The position numbers were made by a program, and so were the translations under genes. Under the pieces are notes generated by a model. The model searched no databases. It had not been told where the DNA came from and worked only from the letters and a program-made list of their open reading frames with translations. Below, piece after piece: positions 45,170 through 53,062 of a stretch of DNA of 64,000 nt (position 1 is the first letter of the stretch; every line of letters begins with the position of its first letter). This DNA comes from Prevotella sp. E13-27 (lineage in GTDB: Bacteria; Bacteroidota; Bacteroidia; Bacteroidales; Bacteroidaceae): positions 62,001 to 126,000 of the forward strand of contig NZ_JALPSC010000001.1 in NCBI RefSeq assembly GCF_023217965.1, in the 5' to 3' direction.

Positions 45170-45553
45170 TTACTTCAACTCATGGTCAATACGGTGAATG
45201 GCATAGAGTTGGATGATGGCTGCAAGCAGCAGGGTGGCTACCCACTTATTATATATATATTGTACGTACGCGATATGGGGCAGTCCAAAGAAGTTACCCT
45301 TCGAGGCAAACATCAGTACCGCCGTAATCAGGAACAGGAAGTCACTAAGAAGCAGTATGCGACGCAGACGGCGAACGGTTATGCTTGGTCCGTCGTAGCG
45401 CTGAATCATCTGCATTGACGTAAAGACTATTGCACCAATGGCATAGACGTATGGAGCCCATGAGAACAGAAGCACGCACAGGCCTGCTCCAACAACCATC
45501 ACTATGCCACCCAAGGCATAGGCTATTGCCTGCCACTTATTTAGCTGTTTCAT
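45170..45553 (-). CDS. Small four-helix membrane protein
   Basis: 127 residues with four predicted transmembrane helices (AIAYALGGIVMVVGAGLCVLLF, YVYAIGAIVFTSMQMI, ILLLSDFLFLITAVLMF, WVATLLLAAIIQLYAI). No family recognised beyond similar Bacteroidetes membrane proteins. It overlaps the end of divIC by 17 bases, so it is translationally coupled and the last gene of the dnaX operon. Confidence 0.75.
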   Translation of the reverse strand: MKQLNKWQAIAYALGGIVMVVGAGLCVLLFSWAPYVYAIGAIVFTSMQMIQRYDGPSITVRRLRRILLLSDFLFLITAVLMFASKGNFFGLPHIAYVQYIYNKWVATLLLAAIIQLYAIHRIDHELK

Positions 45554-45902
45554 TCTTCACAGGTTTTGGTTCCGGACTAACTTCCTCCTCACCCTCGTCG
45601 CTAAGCACGAAGATGTCTTCATCGTCAGCCTTCATGAAATAGCGCTCACGAGCTATCTTCTCTATCGCCTTCGGGTCTTCCTGAAGCTTACGTATCTGCT
45701 CCTTGTTCTTTGCGTTAATCTCCTCGTACTTGACAATCTCTTCACGGAGCTCGCCTATGCGATTAACATTATTGAAATGGCTCAGCACGCTGTTCTCATC
45801 CAAGAAACCCACTATGAGGATGCCAAGCACACACACCACCACGTATTTGAAATACCATAGTTGGATTATGTTCAATAATACCTCTTTCAGTTTTTTCATC
45901 AT
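45537..45902 (-). CDS. DivIC/FtsB-type septum formation initiator
   Basis: 121 residues. One transmembrane helix (YVVVCVLGILIVGFL), then a coiled coil (RIGELREEIVKYEEINAKNKEQIRKLQED) and the typical PKAIEKIARERYFMKADDE segment. Divisome protein that bridges early and late cell-division proteins. An acidic/proline tail follows. It lies 32 bases after dnaX and overlaps the next membrane protein gene. Confidence 0.9.
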   Translation of the reverse strand: MMKKLKEVLLNIIQLWYFKYVVVCVLGILIVGFLDENSVLSHFNNVNRIGELREEIVKYEEINAKNKEQIRKLQEDPKAIEKIARERYFMKADDEDIFVLSDEGEEEVSPEPKPVKNETAK

Positions 45903-45934
45903 CTTATTCTTTCATTCTTTCGTTTCGTCCTTGT

Positions 45935-47749
45935 CTATGCCAACTCGAGGTCGAACATCTCTTTAAGCTTAGCCACAGACGGATTTGCCTTTTCCATTTC
46001 CTCGAACTGCTCTCTTCGAGTGAGGATACGCTCTTGTTTCTCACGTTCTGCCACACGCAACGTCAGCGTGATACCGCTATTGTGAAGATACATGCGCAGA
46101 GTGGATTGAATACTGCCAAGAATCGTCTCCACCTCAGTCTTAATGATTTCGTTGGGAACCACGAGTTCCAAAGCCGGCAGTTCCAGTATCACCGGATTCA
46201 TGTTCTTCATGCGAGCCGCTATACCACTATATTTCTGCGGCATGCGATTACACATGGACATCCATTGCAGTTCCAGATCATCCTGAGTGAACGTGGCAGA
46301 TTCCTGACTGTTAACAGTCTCAACTCCTTGCGTGCCTGGCAATATGTTCATCTTAGGATTAGCCTGGCGACGAAGGTTCGACCATGACATGCCAAGTTGC
46401 GAAACCTTCAACGCAGGTCTGCCATTAGGACGAGGAGTCTGAGCGGTCTGAGAGTTCTGATTATTCAGAGGATTCTGAGGATTCTGAGTATTCTGAGCAC
46501 TCAGATTACTCTGAACACTCTGAGCACTCCTTGACTCATGCTTCTCAGCCGCAGCCACCTGTGGAGCCGCTTTCACCTGGGGCTGAGATCGCTGAATCAG
46601 TTGCTTAAACAGGGATTTTAGCCTTCTGGGCTTACGCCCACTGCCAGCCCCCTCGCCGGGCTGAGTGATCTGTGCCACCTCGATGAGTGTCAGCTCCACG
46701 AGCAGACGCTTGTTCGATGACTGACGATAGTTTATGTCACACTGGTTCATCACGCGCAGAGCCTCGTAAAGGAACGTCAGTGGCGCACGCTGTGCCTGCT
46801 GCTGATAGCGTTCACGAGCCTGTTCGCTCACTTCGAGCAGTGGCAGCGTCTGTGGGTCTTTTGCCATCATGACATTACGCACATGTTTTGCCAAGCCCTG
46901 AACGAGCAGTCCGCCATCGAAGCCGTTGTTGATGACAGTGTTAAGCAACACCATCATATCAGAGACCTTGTTCTCAAGAGCGAGGTCAACCATTCGGAAA
47001 TAGTTCTCGGAGTCGAGCACGTTAAGGTCTTCAATAACCTTCTGATAGGTTATGTTTCCCTGACAGAACGATGCAGCCTGGTCAAATATCGAGAGTGCAT
47101 CGCGCATGCCGCCATCGGCTTTCTCAGCTATCACGGCAAGTGCTTCCTCCTCATATTTTATTCCTTCCTTATCGGCCACTGACTTTAGGTGAGCAATGGT
47201 GTTCTGCACCGTCATACGCTCAAAGTCATAAATCTGACAACGGCTGAGGATGGTAGGAAGAATCTTATGCTTCTCTGTCGTAGCAAGGATAAATAATACA
47301 TGTGCAGGTGGCTCCTCAAGCGTCTTTAGGAAGGCATTGAAGGCTGCCGTAGAAAGCATGTGGACCTCGTCAATGATAAACACCTTATACTTACCCAACT
47401 GAGGCGGGATGCGTGTCTGCTCCATGAGCGTCTTTATGTGCTCCACGGAGTTGTTTGACGCAGCATCAAGCTCAAAGATGTTCAGCGAGCGCTGCTCGTT
47501 GAACGACTGACAGCTCTCGCACTCGTTACAAGCCTCACCGTCAGCCGTTGGGTTCTGACAGTTTATGGCTTTTGCAAAGATACGTGCACAAGTGGTCTTT
47601 CCCACGCCTCGCGGTCCGCAGAACAGGTAGGCATGAGCCAGCTTTCCGCTCTTCACCGCGTTCTTAAGCGTAGTGGTCAGAGCTGCCTGACCAACCACCG
47701 TGTCGAACGACATCGGACGGTATTTTCGCGCCGATACTATATATTCCAT
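45935..47749 (-). CDS. dnaX: DNA polymerase III subunit gamma/tau
   Basis: 604 residues. Clamp-loader ATPase: Walker A GPRGVGKT (45-52), zinc module CQNPTADGEACNECESC, Walker B DEVHML and sensor 1 TTEKHKI. Domain III and a C-terminal tau-like part follow. The linker (about 395-450) is a run of Ser/Gln/Asn (SAQSVQSNLSAQNTQNPQNP...) coded by imperfect TCAGAATACTCAGAA repeats at about 46436-46536. A related repeat codes a linker of the Fe-S protein at 56637-58130. Repeat growth in this linker should be tolerated. Confidence 0.96.
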   Translation of the reverse strand: MEYIVSARKYRPMSFDTVVGQAALTTTLKNAVKSGKLAHAYLFCGPRGVGKTTCARIFAKAINCQNPTADGEACNECESCQSFNEQRSLNIFELDAASNNSVEHIKTLMEQTRIPPQLGKYKVFIIDEVHMLSTAAFNAFLKTLEEPPAHVLFILATTEKHKILPTILSRCQIYDFERMTVQNTIAHLKSVADKEGIKYEEEALAVIAEKADGGMRDALSIFDQAASFCQGNITYQKVIEDLNVLDSENYFRMVDLALENKVSDMMVLLNTVINNGFDGGLLVQGLAKHVRNVMMAKDPQTLPLLEVSEQARERYQQQAQRAPLTFLYEALRVMNQCDINYRQSSNKRLLVELTLIEVAQITQPGEGAGSGRKPRRLKSLFKQLIQRSQPQVKAAPQVAAAEKHESRSAQSVQSNLSAQNTQNPQNPLNNQNSQTAQTPRPNGRPALKVSQLGMSWSNLRRQANPKMNILPGTQGVETVNSQESATFTQDDLELQWMSMCNRMPQKYSGIAARMKNMNPVILELPALELVVPNEIIKTEVETILGSIQSTLRMYLHNSGITLTLRVAEREKQERILTRREQFEEMEKANPSVAKLKEMFDLELA

Positions 47750-47806
47750 TTATATCTAAATATTACAATCTTTTATTTACTATAGCCTGAACACCCACTT
47801 AAAGCA

Positions 47807-48106
47807 TCAATTAGAAAAAAAGAGAAGTTTAATGGGTATGCCTATCAGGGCTATCACTCCACCAATTATCGCAAACACGACGAAACATAAGAAAATCTTT
47901 TCCCCAAAAGTGAGGGGTCCTGTTTCCTTCTCAACTCCATTTTGATCACACAGTTTATCGATAAACTCTTTTGCCTCTTCAAGGCTCACGCCTGTTTGGT
48001 CTCTGTAGTATTTTACAGCCTTAAGTATGCGATGTTCTAAAACGAGCCGTGTGCACTCGAAGTAAACGATTTTCTCTTTAGGGTTCTCGCCTGGATGGAT
48101 AACCAT
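47807..48106 (-). CDS. bL12 C-terminal-domain-like membrane protein
   Basis: 99 residues. The middle (RILKAVKYYRDQTGVSLEEAKEFIDKLCDQNG) matches the fold of the ribosomal protein bL12 C-terminal domain, with the KAVK...TGxxLxEAKxxVD pattern. It is followed by one transmembrane helix (FLCFVVFAIIGGVIALIGIPIKLLFF). It is not a ribosomal protein. Small proteins combining this domain and a helix occur in many bacteria with no known role. It lies 7 bases downstream of the GH43-like gene. Confidence 0.72.
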   Translation of the reverse strand: MVIHPGENPKEKIVYFECTRLVLEHRILKAVKYYRDQTGVSLEEAKEFIDKLCDQNGVEKETGPLTFGEKIFLCFVVFAIIGGVIALIGIPIKLLFFSN

Positions 48107-48113
48107 TGCCTTT

Positions 48114-49139
48114 TTATTTCTTAGCGTCCAACAACTGCTTAATACGCTTAACCTCTTTCTCAGTAACAGGAAGCACAGTACCGTGACGAGGAGTGAACAT
48201 ACCCTTGGTCTCTGTCTGATGCTTCAGTTTGAAGTTCGACAGGTCGCTGGTCTCACAGAACTGGTAGTAGCCAGAGCCGTAGCAGTCATACATGAGTATC
48301 CACTTCTCGGGTTTCTTGCACTTGCCTTTCTTGCTGATGAGAGGCCACACACCAGCACCCTCTACAGCAACCTTTGTCTGCTGCAGTTTTCCGCTTGGCT
48401 GACTCCACTGCGAACCGGCTGGCTGACCAGGAGCAGGAGTAAGCGTCTTTGCAGTCACCTTGCAGATGCCGCCCTCGCCCTCGTTCTTATAGAACGCATG
48501 ATAGAGCTTGTCCTTATGGCTATATACTATATCCATGTCGATGGTAGCAGAGCCACGGTCATAGAAATAGATTGGCTCACCCTCAAGGTCGGTGAAGTCT
48601 TTGTTTGCATAGCAGTAGAACACCTTGTCGTAAGGTATCGTACCGTCGTTTGTCAGGAGTGAGAAATAAACGAGATACTTCTTTGCCTGTGGATCCCATA
48701 TAACCTCTGGTGCCCATACGCGAGTGACGTTGGCAAAGTTTGTGCCCTTATATTTCTCAGGGAAGTGAACGGTAGAATGCTGCCAGTTCACGAGGTCCTT
48801 TGAACGCATGAGCACCATGCCACGGTTGCTTGCCCATCCTTCTGCACAGCGCATATCAGTGTTCACCATATAGAACCATCCGTCGTTGCCACGCAGTATA
48901 TGGGGATCGCGCACACCCTTCTTCAGAGCTATGGTGTCGGCACTGACAACCATCTTGCCATCGTTCATGGGAACGAAATCGAAAGGAGTGTCCTTGTCAG
49001 ACAAAGCGTAGTATATGTTCTCATTGTCATTTGATGGGAAATAGACAAACAAATACTTTGAGAACTTCTTTGCGTTAATAGCAACAGGACACAGGGCCAT
49101 CATTACAGCCACTATGAGGAAAAACTTTGACTTCATCAT
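48114..49139 (-). CDS. GH43-like glycoside hydrolase
   Basis: 341 residues with a signal peptide. A five-bladed beta-propeller enzyme of the GH43 type: VRDPHI (catalytic-base Asp), TRVWAPEVIWDPQ, DIVYSHKDKLYHAF (pKa-modulating Asp region) and VEGAGVW (acid Glu). The family includes arabinofuranosidases, xylosidases and galactosidases, and specificity cannot be read here. It is distant from the main carbohydrate locus. A Crp-family regulator gene lies 45 bases upstream. Confidence 0.82.
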   Translation of the reverse strand: MMKSKFFLIVAVMMALCPVAINAKKFSKYLFVYFPSNDNENIYYALSDKDTPFDFVPMNDGKMVVSADTIALKKGVRDPHILRGNDGWFYMVNTDMRCAEGWASNRGMVLMRSKDLVNWQHSTVHFPEKYKGTNFANVTRVWAPEVIWDPQAKKYLVYFSLLTNDGTIPYDKVFYCYANKDFTDLEGEPIYFYDRGSATIDMDIVYSHKDKLYHAFYKNEGEGGICKVTAKTLTPAPGQPAGSQWSQPSGKLQQTKVAVEGAGVWPLISKKGKCKKPEKWILMYDCYGSGYYQFCETSDLSNFKLKHQTETKGMFTPRHGTVLPVTEKEVKRIKQLLDAKK

Positions 49140-49184
49140 TCGCTTTATTGTATTTTTAATTATTGTCGATATAGATATATTCTC

Positions 49185-49781
49185 TTAACCCGCAAGTGAC
49201 GCTGTGCGCACGCGGCTAAGCGTCTCGGGTGTCATCTGCAGATAGCTCGCGATGTAAACTAGTGGAGCACGGAGCACCAGCTGTGGAGCACTCTTCATCA
49301 GCTTCTGATAGCGATCCTGTGCGCTCTCAAAGCGCAGCATGTCGGCACGCTGCTGACTGATGATGAGCGACTCCTCGAGTATCTTACGGTAGAGTATCTG
49401 TATGTTCACGCTACGCATGGCTACCGCCTCAAGTTCTGACTTTGGCAGAACATAGACCAGCGTTGGCTCCAGAGCCTGTATAATCTGAACGGAGGGCTGC
49501 TCCCTGAACAGGCTCTCAATACTCATAACGATAGTGTTCTCGGCCGCCATATACTCTGTGACCTCCTTTTTGTTCTTGAAGTAATACTGTCTTACAAGGC
49601 CCTTGACAACCCAATAAATATTTGAGCATGTCTGGCCTTCAGCCAGCATTATCTCGCCCTTGGCGTACTTCTTTGGCACGAGCACGCTTTCAAGGATATC
49701 GAGCTCATCATGAGTCATCGTACTATACCGGCGAGCCAGCTCGCGAGCGACATCTCTCTTTGTTAAACTTAGGTTTGCCAT
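49185..49781 (-). CDS. Crp/Fnr family transcriptional regulator
   Basis: 198 residues. An N-terminal cyclic-nucleotide-binding fold (VPKKYAKGEIMLAEGQTCSNIYWVVKGLVRQYYFKNKKEVTEYMAAENTIV) is joined by a long helix to a short C-terminal helix-turn-helix (IASYLQMTPETLSRVR). The wing is short, ending soon after the recognition helix, as in many Bacteroidetes members. The classical cAMP-contact residues are not evident, so the ligand is unknown. It may control the adjacent GH43-like gene. Confidence 0.85.
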   Translation of the reverse strand: MANLSLTKRDVARELARRYSTMTHDELDILESVLVPKKYAKGEIMLAEGQTCSNIYWVVKGLVRQYYFKNKKEVTEYMAAENTIVMSIESLFREQPSVQIIQALEPTLVYVLPKSELEAVAMRSVNIQILYRKILEESLIISQQRADMLRFESAQDRYQKLMKSAPQLVLRAPLVYIASYLQMTPETLSRVRTASLAG

Positions 49782-49834
49782 AATTTTGATTCTTTTTTTT
49801 GTTTGGCTTAGTGGTTAGTGTAATGATTGATATA

Positions 49835-51616
49835 TTAATCGAGTTTCAGTACTGCGAGGAAAGCTTTCTGCGGAACTTCCACATTTCCTATCTGTTTCAT
49901 TCGCTTCTTACCTCGCTTCTGTTTTTCAAGCAGTTTACGTTTACGGCTCACGTCACCGCCATAACATTTAGCAAGCACATCCTTTCGCACCTGCTTCACT
50001 GTCTCACGGGCAATGATCTTTGCGCCAATGGCGGCCTGAATGGCAATATCGAACTGCTGACGTGGTATGAGTTCCTTAAGCTTCTCGCACATGCGACGTC
50101 CGAAAGCCACAGCATTGTCCTGATGGGTCAGCGTTGACAGCGCATCGACAGGTTCGCCGTTAAGCAGTATATCAAGCTTTATGAGTTTCGAAGGACGGAA
50201 CGAATCGACATAGTAGTCGAACGAAGCGTAGCCCTTAGAGATACTCTTCAGCTTGTCATAGAAGTCAATGACAATCTCGCCCAAAGGCAACATGAAATGC
50301 AGTTCCACACGGTTGCCGCTCACATACTGCTGGTCAATAAGCTCACCACGCTTGTCAAGACACAGCGTCATAATAGGACCGATGAACTCAGCAGAAGTAA
50401 TTATCGAGGCCTTGATATATGGTTCCTCGATATGGTCTATCATCACCTGTTCAGGCATTCCCGAAGGGTTATGCACCTCTTTCACCTCGCCCTGCTTCGT
50501 GTAGCACATATAGGTAACGTTTGGCACTGTCGTGATGACATCCATGTCAAACTCACGGTCCAGACGCTCCTGCACAATCTCCATGTGGAGCAGTCCGAGG
50601 AAGCCACAACGGAAACCGAATCCCAGCGCTATTGATGTCTCAGGCATGAAGGTCAGCGAGGCATCGTTAAGCTGTAGCTTCTCGAGAGAAGCACGCAGGT
50701 TCTCATAGTCTGTAGGATCAATGGGATATACGCCGGCGAACACCATCGGCTTCACTTCCTGGAAGCCCTCGATAGCCTTGTCGCAAGGACGAGCCACATG
50801 AGTAATGGTGTCACCCACCTTTACTTCCTTAGAATCTTTGATGCCGCTGATGATATAGCCCACATCACCTGTATGCAACTCCTTGCGTGGTATCATGTCC
50901 ATCTTCAGCACGCCCACCTCATCGGCTTCATATTCCATTCCGGTGTTAAAGAACTTCACCTTGTCACCCTTGGCAATAGTACCGTTCAGCACCTTGAAAT
51001 AGGCAATGATGCCACGGAACGAGTTGAACACCGAGTCGAAGATAAGCGCCTGAAGCGGTGCCTTCTCGTCGCCCACAGGATGTGGTATGCGCTCAACGAC
51101 AGCGTCGAGTATCTCGTCAACGCCCTCACCTGTCTTGCCCGAGGCACGAATTATCTCTGACGGGTCACAGCCTATGAGGTCAACAATCTCGTCTTCCACC
51201 TCATCGGGCATTGCCGAAGGCATGTCAATCTTGTTTATGACAGGAATAATCTCCAGGTTATGGTCAATAGCCATATACAGGTTGGAGATTGTCTGTGCCT
51301 GAACGCCCTGTGTGGCATCAACAACGAGAAGAGCGCCCTCGCATGCGGCGATAGAACGGCTCACCTCGTAGGAGAAGTCCACGTGGCCCGGAGTGTCAAT
51401 AAGATTCAGGATATATTTCTCACCATCCTTCACATACTCCATCTGGATGGCGTGGCTTTTAATGGTTATACCTCTTTCGCGCTCAAGATCCATGTCGTCA
51501 AGCATCTGTCCCTCAGTCACTTGGATGGTCTTTGTACGTTCAAGGAGACGATCGGCAAGTGTTGACTTTCCGTGGTCTATATGCGCTATTATACAGAAAT
51601 TTCTAATATGATTCAT
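49835..51616 (-). CDS. lepA: Elongation factor 4
   Basis: 593 residues, normal for LepA. Translational GTPase that acts on stalled or post-translocation ribosomes. Motifs are [15 protein letters not shown] (G1), [12 protein letters not shown] (G2), [12 protein letters not shown] (G3) and NKIDMP (G4). The LepA-specific C-terminal domain ([26 protein letters not shown]) is complete. It has its own promoter, divergent from a small lipoprotein gene. Confidence 0.97.
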   Translation of the reverse strand: MNHIRNFCIIAHIDHGKSTLADRLLERTKTIQVTEGQMLDDMDLERERGITIKSHAIQMEYVKDGEKYILNLIDTPGHVDFSYEVSRSIAACEGALLVVDATQGVQAQTISNLYMAIDHNLEIIPVINKIDMPSAMPDEVEDEIVDLIGCDPSEIIRASGKTGEGVDEILDAVVERIPHPVGDEKAPLQALIFDSVFNSFRGIIAYFKVLNGTIAKGDKVKFFNTGMEYEADEVGVLKMDMIPRKELHTGDVGYIISGIKDSKEVKVGDTITHVARPCDKAIEGFQEVKPMVFAGVYPIDPTDYENLRASLEKLQLNDASLTFMPETSIALGFGFRCGFLGLLHMEIVQERLDREFDMDVITTVPNVTYMCYTKQGEVKEVHNPSGMPEQVMIDHIEEPYIKASIITSAEFIGPIMTLCLDKRGELIDQQYVSGNRVELHFMLPLGEIVIDFYDKLKSISKGYASFDYYVDSFRPSKLIKLDILLNGEPVDALSTLTHQDNAVAFGRRMCEKLKELIPRQQFDIAIQAAIGAKIIARETVKQVRKDVLAKCYGGDVSRKRKLLEKQKRGKKRMKQIGNVEVPQKAFLAVLKLD

Positions 51617-51638
51617 TTGTGTAGCCTACTTTATGTTG

Positions 51639-51646
51639 CAAAAATA
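51639..51646 (-). promoter_or_regulatory. -7 box for lepA
   Basis: TATTTTTG on the minus strand, 22 bases before the lepA start codon. Confidence 0.6.
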
Positions 51647-51688
51647 CAAAAAAATCATCAATCGCATATCATTTTAGCTTTTTTTATG

Positions 51689-51696
51689 TACATTTG
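51689..51696 (+). promoter_or_regulatory. -7 box for the 51717 lipoprotein gene
   Basis: TACATTTG matches TAnnTTTG, 20 bases before the start codon. It is back-to-back with the lepA promoter. Confidence 0.6.
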
Positions 51697-51716
51697 CATC
51701 CAAAAACAAGCAAACG

Positions 51717-52109
51717 ATGAAGAAATTAACTACGTTACTGTTCATGGCGATGCTCCTCGTTTCCTGTCAGGAGTCACTTGAAGATCAGGCAGAGCGCGCC
51801 TTAAAAGACTATACTGAAAAGAACTGTCCGAAGTATGAAGCTGAGACTGTAATACTTGACAGTTGCCGTTTTGAGCGCGACACAAAGACCATGCACTATT
51901 TCTATACCCTAATAGGAATCATGGACACTGTAAGCGTAAAGGACCAGCAAGACAAGATTCACGATTTGTTATTGGAAGAGTTGCGCAACTCTACATTAAC
52001 TCGTGATTACAAGAAAGCAGGTTTTTCCTTCAAATACAGTTATTATTCGCAAAAGCAGCATGGACTTCTTCTAAGCGAGACCACTCTCACAAAAGAAGAC
52101 TATCAATAA
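51717..52109 (+). CDS. Small lipoprotein of unknown function
   Basis: 130 residues. Lipoprotein signal MKKLTTLLFMAMLLVSC with no Asp-rich export signal after the Cys (QESLEDQ), so retention on the periplasmic side is likely. The mature part is charged and mostly helix plus strand, with YYSQKQHGLLLSETTLTKEDY at the end. No family recognised. It stands alone between a promoter and a strong terminator. Confidence 0.75.
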   Translation: MKKLTTLLFMAMLLVSCQESLEDQAERALKDYTEKNCPKYEAETVILDSCRFERDTKTMHYFYTLIGIMDTVSVKDQQDKIHDLLLEELRNSTLTRDYKKAGFSFKYSYYSQKQHGLLLSETTLTKEDYQ

Positions 52110-52112
52110 AAC

Positions 52113-52150
52113 AAGAGAGCGTGTTCTTCGATTGAAAAACACGCTCTCTT
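52113..52150. terminator. Bidirectional terminator
   Basis: Perfect 13-bp stem AAGAGAGCGTGTT (52113-52125) with AACACGCTCTCTT (52138-52150), followed by T on both strands. It serves the lipoprotein gene and, from the other side, yebC. Confidence 0.9.
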
Positions 52151-52170
52151 TTTTATAATTCTTTCCGAGA

Positions 52171-52899
52171 TTACTCTTCTGGCTTCATGTTTGTGTAAAC
52201 AGTCTGCACATCATCGAAGTCCTCGAGCTTCTCAATCATCTTGTCGATGGTCTCGCGCTGTTCAGCTGTAACGTCCTTCAGGTCGTTAGGGATGCGAGTA
52301 AACTCAGCACCTGTTACCTCGAATCCGTTCTCCTCGAGATGCTTCTGAATGGCAGAGAACGATGAAGGCTCACCATAGATTGTGATGCTGTTCTCCTCCT
52401 CATCCTCGTCGTACTCATCCTCTACACCGTAGTCAATCAGGTCGAGAATCATCTCGTCCATGTCAAGACCGTCCTTCTTCTTGAATGTGAACACAGCCTT
52501 GTGGTCGAAGAGGAACGACAGTGAGCCCTGTGTACCAAGGTTACCATTGAACTTATTGAACACCGAGCGAACATCACCCACGGTACGTGTGGTGTTGTCG
52601 GTAAGTGTCTCAACGAAGATAGCCACTCCGTGGGGGCCATATCCCTCGTATGTCACTTCCTTGTAGTCACTCTGGTCCTTACCCATAGCGTTCTTGATAG
52701 CACGCTCGATGTTATCCTTCGGCATGTTCTCACGCTTTGCATTGGCGATGATAGCGCGTAGTGCAGGGTTGTTCTCAGGCTCTGGACCGCCTGCCTTTAC
52801 AGCAATAGCGATCTGCTTGCCAATCTTGGTAAACGTCTTGGCCATGTGGCCCCATCTCTTAAGCTTCGTAGCTTTACGATATTCAAATGCTCTTCCCAT
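52171..52899 (-). CDS. YebC/PmpR family regulator
   Basis: 242 residues. Typical start MGRAFEYRKATKLKRWGHMAKTFTKIGKQIAIAVKAGG and blocks KRENMPKDNIERAI and YEGYGPHGVAIFVETLTDN. The family acts on transcription or, in recent work, relieves ribosome stalling at difficult stretches. All three domains are present. The C-rich palindromic element begins 2 bases upstream of its start codon, so the promoter must lie in or beyond that element. Confidence 0.93.
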   Translation of the reverse strand: MGRAFEYRKATKLKRWGHMAKTFTKIGKQIAIAVKAGGPEPENNPALRAIIANAKRENMPKDNIERAIKNAMGKDQSDYKEVTYEGYGPHGVAIFVETLTDNTTRTVGDVRSVFNKFNGNLGTQGSLSFLFDHKAVFTFKKKDGLDMDEMILDLIDYGVEDEYDEDEEENSITIYGEPSSFSAIQKHLEENGFEVTGAEFTRIPNDLKDVTAEQRETIDKMIEKLEDFDDVQTVYTNMKPEE

Positions 52900-52900
52900 A

Positions 52901-53062
52901 AGCCTACCCCCAACCCCTCCCCAAAGGAGGGGTGTCTATATACACCTGGGGTCCCCTTAATTAAATTTGTTTATACTTATTGTTATTTTATATTGTTTCT
53001 CTTTTTTCCCATCCCACGAGTCTAATTATACTCCCCTCCCTTGGGGAGGGGTTGGGGTGGGC
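52901..53062. repeat. MITE-like element with C-rich inverted ends
   Basis: Left end AGCCTACCCCCAACCCCTCC (from 52901) and right end GGAGGGGTTGGGGTGGGCT (to 53062) are inverted copies. Each also holds its own hairpin (ACCCCTCC/GGAGGGGT on the left, CCCCTCCC/GGGGAGGGG on the right). The 162-bp element exactly fills the yebC-pheT gap. Related C-rich words occur in frame in pyrC and in the 9940-11952 gene. Confidence 0.75.
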
